This document shows positions 53,910-62,093 of a stretch of DNA of 64,000 nucleotides, piece by piece. Numbering within the stretch: the first letter of the stretch is position 1; each line of letters begins with the position of its first letter. Below the pieces are notes generated by a model. That model was not told where the DNA came from. It made no database searches and saw nothing but the letters and a program-made list of their open reading frames with translations. The stretch is from an uncultured Eubacteriales bacterium (GTDB lineage Bacteria > Bacillota > Clostridia > Oscillospirales > UBA644): contig CAKSTW010000002.1 of NCBI GenBank assembly GCA_934501435.1, positions 62,001 to 126,000 on the forward strand, in the 5' to 3' direction. Position numbers and translations under genes: made by a program.

Positions 53910-55223
53910 ATGAAGAATATCGTCGTAGCGGGAACCGGATATGTCGGACTTGTCACCGGAGCATGTCTTGCAGAAAAAGGAAACAGGGTAACATGTCTCG
54001 ACGTTGACGAAAAGAAAGTCGAAATGATGAAAAAGGGGATTTCCCCGATATATGAACCGGGACTCGAAGAACTTCTCAAAGCGAATATCGAGCGAGGCAG
54101 AATTCATTTCACGACCGACTGGAAAAATGCATATAAAAATGCCGAAGTCATTTTTATCGGCGTAGGAACCCCCGAAAGAGATGACGGTTCGGCAAATCTC
54201 GACTATGTTTTCACCGTTTGCTCCCAGATAAGCGAGGCGCTTGAAAACGACTGCGTCGTCGTCGTAAAATCAACAGTTCCCATCGGAACAAACGATAAAG
54301 TCGAAAGATATCTCAGAGACCATCTGAAACATAATGTCAATATTGACGTTGCGTCAAATCCCGAATTTCTTTCACAGGGAACGGCGGTGAGAGACACCCT
54401 GCACGCAAGCAGAATCGTTATCGGCGTTGAATCGGAAAACGCGAAGAACGTCCTTCTTGACGTATACCGTCCTTTTGAGCTTCCGACCGTCGTCGCTTCA
54501 AGAAGAAGTGCGGAAATGATAAAATATGCCTCAAACGACTTCCTCGCTCTCAAAATATCTTTTATGAACGAAATTGCAAATCTCTGTGAAATCGTCGGAG
54601 CAGACGTTGAAAAAGTCGCGGAGGGAATGAGTTATGATGCCCGTATCGGCAATAAGTTTCTCAAAGCGGGTCTCGGATACGGCGGCTCCTGCTTTCCCAA
54701 AGACACGAAGGCTTTGCATTGGCTTGCAAACGACAACGGATACGAACTGAAAACCATAAAGGCAACAATTGAAGTAAACCAGAATCAGAAATATAAACTT
54801 TTCAGAAAAGCAAAAGAAAGAATGGAAGACCTCTCGGGCAGAAAAATTGCGGTTCTCGGACTTACTTTCAAGCCCGGAACGGACGATTTAAGAGAAGCCC
54901 CGTCGATTCCGAACATAAAGAGACTTCTCGAAGAGGGGGCGGAAATTGTTGCTTTTGACCCTGTCGGAGAAGAAAATTTCAAAAAACGTTTTCCCGACGC
55001 AAAGATAACTTATGCAAAAACCGCAGAAGAGGCTCTTAAAGACGCCGAAGCGGCGTTTATCTTTACCGAATGGGAAGAAATAACCTCCGTTCCTCTTACG
55101 GAATATAAAAAGCAGATGAAAATCCCGTTTATTCTCGACGGAAGGAACTGCTACCCGCTTGAGGAGGCGGAAGAGGCGCAGGTCGATTATGTTTCGATCG
55201 GCAGAAAAGAAATAAAAGCGTAA
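53910..55223 (+). CDS. UDP-glucose 6-dehydrogenase family enzyme
   Basis: 437 residues. VAGTGYVGLVTGACLAEKG NAD site, SNPEFLSQGTAV, and the catalytic Cys261 in GYGGSCFPKDTKAL, then the C-terminal UDP-binding domain. It oxidises UDP-glucose to UDP-glucuronate with two NAD+; a UDP-GlcNAc or GDP-mannose substrate is less likely from the motif spacing. Last gene of the polysaccharide operon; it supplies the uronic acid. Confidence 0.93.
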   Translation: MKNIVVAGTGYVGLVTGACLAEKGNRVTCLDVDEKKVEMMKKGISPIYEPGLEELLKANIERGRIHFTTDWKNAYKNAEVIFIGVGTPERDDGSANLDYVFTVCSQISEALENDCVVVVKSTVPIGTNDKVERYLRDHLKHNVNIDVASNPEFLSQGTAVRDTLHASRIVIGVESENAKNVLLDVYRPFELPTVVASRRSAEMIKYASNDFLALKISFMNEIANLCEIVGADVEKVAEGMSYDARIGNKFLKAGLGYGGSCFPKDTKALHWLANDNGYELKTIKATIEVNQNQKYKLFRKAKERMEDLSGRKIAVLGLTFKPGTDDLREAPSIPNIKRLLEEGAEIVAFDPVGEENFKKRFPDAKITYAKTAEEALKDAEAAFIFTEWEEITSVPLTEYKKQMKIPFILDGRNCYPLEEAEEAQVDYVSIGRKEIKA

Positions 55224-55249
55224 TATTATTTACGGCAGTCAGGCAGCGC

Positions 55250-55495
55250 GGAAAAGAACTTTTATCGCCCGACGCCGGCTCTTTTCGGGGCTTTTACCTC
55301 TTTTCGTCCTGCCGGAAGAAAGCCCGGCTGCATTTCAAAAAGAAAAGATCCCCGAAAAGTTCTCTGCGGCGGATGCCTGCAGTTTTCACGGTACGGCTTT
55401 TCGGCATAACGACAAAGGAACCGCGACGAATATTTCCGTATTTACGGGGTTTCTGCGAAAATCAGGACGGGAAACAGTCCGTCAAAACCGATACG
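55250..55495 (+). repeat. Leader repeat, copy 2 (upstream of the acyltransferase)
   Basis: Counterpart of 31262-31507 in the same orientation relative to its downstream gene. In the distal third both copies can be read in frame with the gene, giving GFCENQDGKQSVKTD here and GFCGRKDGDPSVKTD in the other copy, but the frames disagree further upstream. No clear promoter lies before this copy. Confidence 0.7.
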
Positions 55496-55519
55496 CCGTT
55501 TTTCAAAACAGGGGGGAAT

Positions 55520-56530
55520 ATGAAACAGAGAACCGTTTATTTCGATATGCTGAATATCTTTTCGGCGTTCGCGGTAATAATGCTCCATTGCAACGGAATT
55601 GCCCATACATATTCCGACACTCTCGCATGGAAACAGGCGATGGCGGCGGAAACGCTTTTTTATTTTGCCGTTCCCGTCTTTTTCATGCTTTCGGGCGCAA
55701 CTTTAATGCGTTACAGAGATAAATACGACACGAAAACTTTCTTTAAGAAAAGAGCGTTGAGAACTCTTATTCCGTTTATTGTCTGGACGCTTGTTTTTGC
55801 CGCGCAGAAGCGGATTTTTCCGTGGGACATCGGCTGGCGGGAATTCATTTCCCGCTGTTTCAACACCTCGATTGAAAATGTATATTGGTTCTTTATCCCT
55901 CTTTTTTCCGTTTATCTTGCCATGCCGATCCTGTCCCTGCTTGCGGACAAAAGAAAAACGCTCTGGTATGCGGTCGGCGCGGGCTTTATACTGACCTCCG
56001 TCTGCCCGTTTTTATTCAGAGTTCTGAAAATCAAGTGGAACTACAATCTCACTCTTCCGGCTCTCGGAGGCTTTCTCCTCTTCACGGTTCTCGGATATCT
56101 TTTATCCACCGAAGAACTTTCAAAGAAGAAAAGGTATATTATCTATCTTCTGGGAATTCTTTCGGCTTTTCTGCGTTATTTCGGAACATGGTTCCTTTCG
56201 GCCCGCGACGGACAGATCAATAAATTTTTCTTCGGATATCTCGATTTTCATTCGGTATTCCTTGCCGCGGCGGTCTTTGTCTTTTTCAAATATCTGCCTT
56301 TAAGCAAGAAAATCGCGGAAAGCAAAAACGGAGTAAAAATTCTTTCCGAACTTTCCGCTTTGAGTTTCGGGGTCTACCTCATACACATGTTTATCTACCG
56401 CGGATATCTGAAAGTTTTCACCGTTCCCTGCTGGCAGCTGCGGCTTCTTTTACCGTTCCTTATCTATGCGACGGCTGCCCTCTGCGTCTATATAATAAGA
56501 AAAATCCCGATACTCAGGCACATTGTATAA
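55520..56530 (+). CDS. Acyltransferase family 3 membrane protein
   Basis: 336 residues from ATG 55520 (GGGGGG upstream; 49 open codons before it belong to the leader repeat). Ten hydrophobic segments; the N-terminal YFDMLNIFSAFAVIMLHCNG with the conserved His and FSFGVYLIHMFIYR-like end (SFGVYLIHMF) identify the family. Such proteins O-acetylate or otherwise acylate surface polysaccharides. It probably modifies the polymer made by the upstream operon. Confidence 0.88.
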   Translation: MKQRTVYFDMLNIFSAFAVIMLHCNGIAHTYSDTLAWKQAMAAETLFYFAVPVFFMLSGATLMRYRDKYDTKTFFKKRALRTLIPFIVWTLVFAAQKRIFPWDIGWREFISRCFNTSIENVYWFFIPLFSVYLAMPILSLLADKRKTLWYAVGAGFILTSVCPFLFRVLKIKWNYNLTLPALGGFLLFTVLGYLLSTEELSKKKRYIIYLLGILSAFLRYFGTWFLSARDGQINKFFFGYLDFHSVFLAAAVFVFFKYLPLSKKIAESKNGVKILSELSALSFGVYLIHMFIYRGYLKVFTVPCWQLRLLLPFLIYATAALCVYIIRKIPILRHIV

Positions 56531-56560
56531 AAAAGTTCGCCGAAATTTACGATTTACATA

Positions 56561-56589
56561 TTGACTCGCGCCCCGGTTTATGGTATAAT
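56561..56589 (+). promoter_or_regulatory. Sigma-A promoter of rplJ-rplL
   Basis: TTGACT (56561-56566), 17-base spacer, TATAAT (56584-56589). Confidence 0.92.
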
Positions 56590-56595
56590 AGCAAG

Positions 56596-56712
56596 GTCCT
56601 AAGACAATAGGTGCTTTCGCTTAAACATACCTATCGAGGAAGAGTTTAATAAGTTTTTTCCCGAGATTTACGCTCTTTCACGATATTTTCCGTGAAAGAG
56701 CTGTTTTTTTGA
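56596..56712 (+). ncRNA. L10 leader of rplJ-rplL
   Basis: Autoregulatory leader in the expected place: conserved core AAGACAATAGGTGCTTTC, then GAGGAAGAG, and a perfect 11-bp terminator GCTCTTTCACG/CGTGAAAGAGC (56672-56682, 56691-56701) with a T run. Excess L10-L12 binds the leader and favours termination. Confidence 0.92.
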
Positions 56713-56745
56713 AAGCATCTCCGAATAATACAGGAGGTGACAATA

Positions 56746-57255
56746 ATGCCCAGTGCAAAAGTTCTCGAACAGAAGAAAGAGATCGTAAAGAACCTTGCCG
56801 AGAAAATGAAGAATGCAAACGCCGGCGTTTTCGTTGACTACAAAGGTATCAACGTTGCTGACGACACCGCTCTTCGTAACGAACTCCGTAAGGCAGGCGT
56901 TGAATATTCCGTTATAAAGAATACTCTCGCCCGTTTTGCAGTCGAAGAGATCGGCTACGGCGCCCTTTCCGATATCTTTAACGGAACTACCGCTCTCGCG
57001 ACGTCCGACGATCAGGTCGCAGCGGCAAAGATCCTTTGCAACTACGCAAAAGATCACGATAACTTCACCGTCAAAGCAGGCTTTATCGACGGCGAAATTC
57101 TTGACGCAGACGGAGTTATAGCTCTTTCGAAGATACCTTCCAAAGAAGGTCTTATCGCAAAAGTTCTCGGAAGTCTGCAGTCTTCTCTCTACGGTCTTGC
57201 TTATGTTCTTCAGGCAAAGATCGACAAAGAAAACGGCGAAGCCGCAGAAGCATGA
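56746..57255 (+). CDS. rplJ: Ribosomal protein L10
   Basis: 169 residues from ATG 56746 (AGGAGGTGA 6 bases upstream). KNANAGVFVDYKGINVADDT and NTLARFAVEE are typical. It forms the base of the ribosomal stalk that holds L12 dimers. Controlled by the L10 leader. Confidence 0.98.
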   Translation: MPSAKVLEQKKEIVKNLAEKMKNANAGVFVDYKGINVADDTALRNELRKAGVEYSVIKNTLARFAVEEIGYGALSDIFNGTTALATSDDQVAAAKILCNYAKDHDNFTVKAGFIDGEILDADGVIALSKIPSKEGLIAKVLGSLQSSLYGLAYVLQAKIDKENGEAAEA

Positions 57256-57299
57256 TTTATGCTTAAATTAAATTAAAATTTATTCAGGAGGAAATAAAA

Positions 57300-57677
57300 A
57301 TGGCTAACGAAAAAATCACCAATATACTCGAAGAAATCAAAACCCTTACCATACTTGAACTTGCTGACCTTGTAAAGGCTCTCGAAGAAGAGTTCGGCGT
57401 ATCCGCAGCACCCGTTGCAGCAGTCGCGGCAGCACCCGCCGACGGCGCAGCAGCAGCAGCTGAACAGACCGAATTCACCGTCGTTCTTGCTGACGCAGGC
57501 GAAAGCAAAATGGCAGTTGTTAAGGCTGTCAGAGACGCAACAGGCCTCGGACTCAAAGATTCCAAAGACCTCGTTGACAAAGCTCCTTCGAACATCAAGG
57601 AAAACGTCTCCAAAGACGAAGCCGAAGCGCTCAAGGCAGCTCTCGAAGCAGCAGGCGCTAAAGTCGAACTTAAGTAA
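57300..57677 (+). CDS. rplL: Ribosomal protein L7/L12
   Basis: 125 residues: an N-terminal helical domain, an Ala-rich hinge (about 38-58) and the globular C-terminal domain with KMAVVKAVRDATGLGLKDSK. It recruits translation factors. Terminator follows. Confidence 0.98.
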   Translation: MANEKITNILEEIKTLTILELADLVKALEEEFGVSAAPVAAVAAAPADGAAAAAEQTEFTVVLADAGESKMAVVKAVRDATGLGLKDSKDLVDKAPSNIKENVSKDEAEALKAALEAAGAKVELK

Positions 57678-57698
57678 TTATCGCTTAAAAGACATAAA

Positions 57699-57727
57699 GT
57701 CCGCAGAATTTTCTGCGGACTTTTTCT
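57699..57727 (+). terminator. Terminator after rplL
   Basis: Perfect 10-bp stem (57699-57708 with 57711-57720) and a T tract. Confidence 0.95.
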
Positions 57728-57740
57728 TTGCGTTGACCTC

Positions 57741-57769
57741 TTGACAAACCCCGGAACATTGTGTATTAT
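57741..57769 (+). promoter_or_regulatory. Sigma-A promoter with a long leader
   Basis: TTGACA (57741-57746), 17-base spacer, TATTAT (57764-57769). About 350 non-coding bases follow before the gene at 58130. Just before that start CCTTA/TAAGG pairs over the AAGGAG ribosome site (about 58108-58121), so translation could be modulated. Confidence 0.7.
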
Positions 57770-58129
57770 TACGATAGAACAAATGGGGAGATGTCAGATA
57801 TCCTGCAACTCTTGAAGAAATATATTCTTTCTTCGCTCCGGATAAGAGTAAATGGTTTTTCTGCTGTAAGTTGTATAAAGAATGTGTGTTGTTAATGCAG
57901 TATTATCATGTTCATTGAGACAAGGGTTTTGAATTATTCCGACAAGACTGTATTTGGAAATGATGGTTGCGACAGACTGTTAATTTAATAAGAAAGTTGT
58001 TTACGATATATAAATACGAACTGTAAAGGAAAGGGCTGCCGGTCAAGGTCGAAAATCAGACAATTTCCTATGATAATCAGGGAAATCCCATAGATTTCGG
58101 GTCATACCTTACTGTAAGGAGAACGTTTT

Positions 58130-58639
58130 ATGAAAAAGAAAACCGTATTGGTTATTGCGGCGTGTATCGCTTGTTTTGCAGTCCTTCTGTCCGTTTTTAT
58201 GCTTACGCGGGATTATGTTGTCGGTCCCGACCGCGGAGTTTATTTCGGGATGTCCGAAACTCTGTTGAAACTAAAAAAGGGTTGGCAATGCGAAAAGTCG
58301 GAGGAAAGTTCCGTTGCCCCGGAATATTCCCTTACATATAAAGAAGATTTCGGAGATTATTCCGTAGAAAGCAACTTTGTTTTTTATTCCGATTCCCCGA
58401 TTCACACCTTGATGTCGGTCACATATACCTACACCGCCGACAGTAAGGCTGTTGCGGACAATCTTTTTGATAGTCTGAAAAAAGATATGAACGGCTATAA
58501 AAATAAGCCGAGGTGTGATTTCAGTACTGCCGAAAACACGGTTTCCGCCGATTACAGCCCGAACGGGGCAATCGGCATAACCGTAACAATGACACGCGTC
58601 GGAACAAAAATACAGATCAATGCAATATGCATAAGTTAA
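58130..58639 (+). CDS. Membrane-anchored or secreted protein of unknown function
   Basis: 169 residues. An N-terminal hydrophobic segment (about 5-26) without a lipobox, then a soluble outer domain of alternating strands with KKGWQCEKSEE, two further Cys near the end and Tyr/Ser-rich strands. No family recognised. AAGGAG precedes the ATG by 8 bases. Confidence 0.7.
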   Translation: MKKKTVLVIAACIACFAVLLSVFMLTRDYVVGPDRGVYFGMSETLLKLKKGWQCEKSEESSVAPEYSLTYKEDFGDYSVESNFVFYSDSPIHTLMSVTYTYTADSKAVADNLFDSLKKDMNGYKNKPRCDFSTAENTVSADYSPNGAIGITVTMTRVGTKIQINAICIS

Positions 58640-58684
58640 ATTCAATATGACTTATTTATAAATACAGAGAAAAAATTTTTTCTG

Positions 58685-58713
58685 TTGAAGATTCAATGTT
58701 TTTCTGATATAAT
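58685..58713 (+). promoter_or_regulatory. Sigma-A promoter of the gene at 58929
   Basis: TTGAAG (58685-58690), 17-base spacer, TATAAT (58708-58713). The roughly 210-base leader includes a GAAACCC/GGGTTcGTTTC hairpin near 58728-58751 and no other gene. Confidence 0.7.
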
Positions 58714-58928
58714 ACGATTATAGAAATTGAAACCCGGAACAGGGTTCGTTTCTGCTCTGCCCACCCCGAACCTGCGCTTTTATCCGCTGCTTTCGGGAAT
58801 AGTTCCTGTTACGGATTATCTGTATTCCCGACGAATATGCCGGACTGTGCGGAGGCGTTCGTCTGTCTTTTCTTTGAGGTTCTGAAAAAAAGAAAACGAC
58901 TGACTCAAAAAATAAGGAAACTTGAAAA

Positions 58929-59348
58929 ATGAGAAAATACTATACGGTTTTTTCTGCCCTGTATCTCACCTTTTTATTTTTAATGCTTGCGGTCGCCGTC
59001 CCGACGCTCCTTTTGCGCGGCGATTCCGGAAATCTTGCGGCGCTTCTTCTTATAAGCGCGGCGCTTGTCGGAGCGTGGGCTTATCTTTATTCGGTTCTTG
59101 CCGTTCCCGCCCGAAACGCGGAAATTTCGGACCGCGGTATTGCGCTCGGCTTCGGAAAGAAGACGGTTTCTTTCCTTCCGGAAGAAATAACAGGGATAAC
59201 CGAAACGCCGTGCAGATACATTTTCGCCCTCAAAAGCCGAAAGTACAGTCTTACAAAATACGGTTTTATGAAAATCAAAAATAAGGATATTGCGGCGGAG
59301 ATCTCCCGAATTTCGGGGAAAAAGATAAAACAGCGGCTAATATTCTGA
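58929..59348 (+). CDS. Small membrane protein, PH-like outer domain
   Basis: 139 residues: two N-terminal membrane helices (about 8-30 and 37-58), then an about 75-residue beta-rich domain (ISDRGIALGFGKKTVSFLPE) resembling bacterial PH-type domains. No known role. AAGGAAA precedes the ATG. Confidence 0.65.
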   Translation: MRKYYTVFSALYLTFLFLMLAVAVPTLLLRGDSGNLAALLLISAALVGAWAYLYSVLAVPARNAEISDRGIALGFGKKTVSFLPEEITGITETPCRYIFALKSRKYSLTKYGFMKIKNKDIAAEISRISGKKIKQRLIF

Positions 59349-59481
59349 ATTGTGAGATCACAGCCTGCCCGGCGCGGCTGTCTTTTTTTCCGCAATCACG
59401 GTCTTTATGGGCGGGCTCATCGCTTTTTTGACGCTGCGGATTTTTAAGAAACGAAAAGAACTGTTGAAATTACTTGACAAA

Positions 59482-59519
59482 ACAGGGCTGTAAAACATTG
59501 TTTTACAGCCCTGTGTTTT
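59482..59519. terminator. Bidirectional terminator
   Basis: Perfect 15-bp stem (59482-59496 with 59500-59514) between convergent genes. A 28-codon hydrophobic frame at 59407-59493 lies just before it without a ribosome site. Confidence 0.85.
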
Positions 59520-60627
59520 ATTCTTCGGTTTTTTTCTTCCGCCTGTGCGTTTTCAGATATACGAGGTTTTCGACATATTCTTCGATGTCGTAAACGAGAT
59601 GTTCAAAACCGTTGCTTTCCATCGAATCGAAAATGCCTGCGGGGAGGGTCCGCGAGTCGACGGTCGGGAACGAAATGTAGACGGAAAGGCGGCTTTTGTT
59701 CTGCGTTACAAGCAGGTTTCCGCCCTCCGATTCGACGAACGCGCGTGCGTCGCGGAGACCGTAATTATATATCCCGCCTTCTCCGACCGACAGCCCGAAA
59801 GGTTCGGCTTTTGCGTTCTTTCCGACGTTTGCGTAAAAACGCAGAACCGTCATTTTTTCTTTGCGGGACATTTCGAACCTTATCTTCACATTGTAATCCG
59901 CTGTTGCGGAGATAAAGCGGCAGGTCCGCAGAAGCGTTTCGGCAACGCCGCCTTTCGACGCGAAAATTACGGTATCGTCGTCTTTCTCAACAAAATCTTT
60001 CGGCAGGACGAGCGGAGACACCGCTTTCGCAAGATAGGCTATCAGTTCGGAAAGCCTGAAATAGCATTTTCCCGAACCGGAGATCGCGGAAATGCGGCAG
60101 ACTATCTCCGAAAGGCTCGAAGAAATTTCGGAAAGACCCGACACCGTTTTTGAAATATCGGTTATCTGACCGTGAATGCGCAGCGGGATATCTCCCGTCA
60201 CCATAGACGAAAGCCTGTCGGCTGCGTTTTTGAGAGTATAGGTAAAATTATCGCTTACCGCCTGCGAAAGTTTCAGTTTGTTCTTATTTCCGACAGTCAT
60301 CATCGTCAGGTCGTCAAAGCCATCGAACGTTATCTTATAGCAGACCGCGCGGCCGTTGTCGAAAACGCCTTCGACGGTAAAAACGCTGCCGTTCTTTCCC
60401 GGAAGGGCGATAGGTTCTCTGCCGTTATATCTGCGGAAACTTTTAATTCCCGCGTCGGTGAGAAAATCCCGGACCGTCGTTTCTTTGCAGAGTTCTTCCG
60501 CAACGGCGTACATCTTCGCGTTATAATAAAACGGACGGAAATTCTTTGTTATAAAAAGAACGGGGCGCGGACTTTTCTCATACGTTCTTTTCAGAGAAGC
60601 TGCAAGAAAACTCCTTTTGCGTTTCAA
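59518..60627 (-). CDS. Degenerate sensor histidine kinase-like protein
   Basis: 369 residues from TTG 60627 (GAGGT 7 bases upstream). The N-terminal part (about 15-105) is PAS-like (RPVLFITKNFRPFYYNAKMY). A helical middle lacks a phospho-acceptor His, and the C-terminal part resembles a HATPase domain: YGLRDARAFVESEGGNL at Tyr289-Leu306 matches the G2-type motif, but the N box and first G box are not visible. It overlaps the CPBP-like gene by 50 bases. It may be a scaffold or a signalling pseudo-kinase. Confidence 0.6.
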   Translation of the reverse strand: MKRKRSFLAASLKRTYEKSPRPVLFITKNFRPFYYNAKMYAVAEELCKETTVRDFLTDAGIKSFRRYNGREPIALPGKNGSVFTVEGVFDNGRAVCYKITFDGFDDLTMMTVGNKNKLKLSQAVSDNFTYTLKNAADRLSSMVTGDIPLRIHGQITDISKTVSGLSEISSSLSEIVCRISAISGSGKCYFRLSELIAYLAKAVSPLVLPKDFVEKDDDTVIFASKGGVAETLLRTCRFISATADYNVKIRFEMSRKEKMTVLRFYANVGKNAKAEPFGLSVGEGGIYNYGLRDARAFVESEGGNLLVTQNKSRLSVYISFPTVDSRTLPAGIFDSMESNGFEHLVYDIEEYVENLVYLKTHRRKKKTEE

Positions 60628-61591
60628 CGGTATACCTCATTTCTGTTTTTTTGTTTTCATCTTTTTCCGGTTTTTTTACATAGAAATAAAAGGTCTGAAC
60701 AGCGGAAACGAAAATAAGCATAATTATTATCGAGTTTTTGAAAAGAGCGGAAAAACCCTCTTTTTTCGAAAAAGCGTTTTCGGGTTTTTTTCCGAAAGAA
60801 AAGCCCTTTGCGGCAATGAAAAGAATAAGCCCGACAAGAGAGACCGTCCCTCCAATAACGGAAACGGCAATTCCCGCTTTCTCAAAGGAAAAGACCTTTG
60901 CCGCCGCCGAAACAAAGCGGAAAACAAACGAAACGGCGAAAACCGCCGGCGAAGAATTTGTCTTTATAAAAAGCGCCGAAAGAATTATCGCGGAAGCAAC
61001 CGTCATAATAAGCGACGACCATTCGGGGAAAAGCAGAATATTGAGAATTACGACCGCCGCAACGGAAAAGGTGTGAGAGGTGTCTTTAACGCTGCCGAGA
61101 GCGACCGTCCGAAGCGAAAACTCGGTGACAGCCGCCGAAACAAGGGGCAGGACGATAAGAAAAACGGCTTTTGAAAAAACGCCGTCGGTCGCCGCGGGAT
61201 ACGGTTCGCTGAAAATAAAGCCGTCGGATACCATAAAGGAAAAAAGCCTTTCAAGCGGATAGCAAAGGGCTGCCGCAAGCCCGCCGAGGAAAAGAAGCGC
61301 CGCAACGGTCGGTTTTATCTTTTTTTCGCCTTTTTCAAAAAAGTTTTTTATGCCGATACCGCGAAGTTTTCCGTAGATAAAAAACGGAACGAAAAGGGAA
61401 ACGGCGTTCGCGAGAATTTCAATAAATACTTTCAGAGCGGACGGCAGCGTTGACGCGTTAATGCTCTGTATCGGGTAGAAAAAAAGCAGACGCAGAACGA
61501 AAACGAAGCCCGCCACGATAAAAAGCGTCGTATAAACGCTCTTTATTTTTTCCTGCCTTTTCTCTTCCTCAAATGTCATTATTTTCTTCAT
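60578..61591 (-). CDS. CPBP/CAAX-protease-like membrane protein
   Basis: 337 residues from ATG 61591 (GAGGAACAG upstream). Eight hydrophobic segments. The motif SAAVTEFSLRTVALG (Glu157, Arg161) resembles the EExxxR site of CPBP intramembrane proteases but has only one Glu; second-motif residues are also unclear. It may be inactive or of a divergent subgroup. It overlaps trmL by 23 bases and the next gene by 50, so it is embedded in the operon. Confidence 0.6.
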   Translation of the reverse strand: MKKIMTFEEEKRQEKIKSVYTTLFIVAGFVFVLRLLFFYPIQSINASTLPSALKVFIEILANAVSLFVPFFIYGKLRGIGIKNFFEKGEKKIKPTVAALLFLGGLAAALCYPLERLFSFMVSDGFIFSEPYPAATDGVFSKAVFLIVLPLVSAAVTEFSLRTVALGSVKDTSHTFSVAAVVILNILLFPEWSSLIMTVASAIILSALFIKTNSSPAVFAVSFVFRFVSAAAKVFSFEKAGIAVSVIGGTVSLVGLILFIAAKGFSFGKKPENAFSKKEGFSALFKNSIIIMLIFVSAVQTFYFYVKKPEKDENKKTEMRYTVETQKEFSCSFSEKNV

Positions 61592-62093
61592 TTTCTGTTC
61601 CTCGGAATTTTGTGAGACGTCCCTCGTTTGAAAGTCCGTCAAAACCGCTTTGGCGGAGAGCCTCGTAAAGGACGACGGCGACGGAATTCGACAGATTAAG
61701 GCTTCGCTGATCCGGGATCATCGGAATTCTGACGCATTTTTCGTAGTTGTCGCGCAAAAGTTCTTCGGGAAGCCCCTTCGTTTCCTTTCCGAAAAGGATG
61801 AAAACGCCGTCGGGATATTCTGCCTCGGTGTGGTTTTTTGCCGCCTTGGTCGAGGCAAAGACCATCGGTTTTCCTTTTGCGAATTCGAGAAAATCGGCAA
61901 GGCTTTCGTGAATCTGCAAGTCAAGGTCTTTCCAATAGTCGAGCCCCGCGCGGCGGACGTTTTTTTCGTCGACCGAAAAACCCATCGGCTTTACAAGGTG
62001 AAGTTTTGCTCCCGTGCAGACGCAGGTCCTTGAAATATTGCCGGTGTTCTGCGGAATTTCCGGCTCTACAAGCACAATATTTATCTCTTTCAT
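61569..62093 (-). CDS. trmL: tRNA (cytidine/uridine-34) 2'-O-methyltransferase
   Basis: 174 residues of the SPOUT family. INIVLVEPEIPQNTGNISRTC, FILFGKETKGLP and IPMIPDQRSLNLSNSVAVVLYE identify TrmL/CspR, which methylates the ribose of the wobble base in tRNA-Leu. The start overlaps the murE stop (ATGA). Confidence 0.95.
   Translation of the reverse strand: MKEINIVLVEPEIPQNTGNISRTCVCTGAKLHLVKPMGFSVDEKNVRRAGLDYWKDLDLQIHESLADFLEFAKGKPMVFASTKAAKNHTEAEYPDGVFILFGKETKGLPEELLRDNYEKCVRIPMIPDQRSLNLSNSVAVVLYEALRQSGFDGLSNEGRLTKFRGTENEENNDI

Noticed and set aside
46252..55223. Whole polysaccharide operon as a mobile island
   Set aside because: No integrase, IS or attachment repeats flank it, although its slightly AT-richer composition would fit old transfer.
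55373..55519. In-frame upstream extension of the acyltransferase gene
   Set aside because: ATG 55520 has a G-rich ribosome site and starts the family-typical N-terminus; the extension lies in the leader repeat.
59407..59493. 28-codon hydrophobic frame before the terminator
   Set aside because: No ribosome binding site and no upstream start; could be a gene fragment but cannot be supported.
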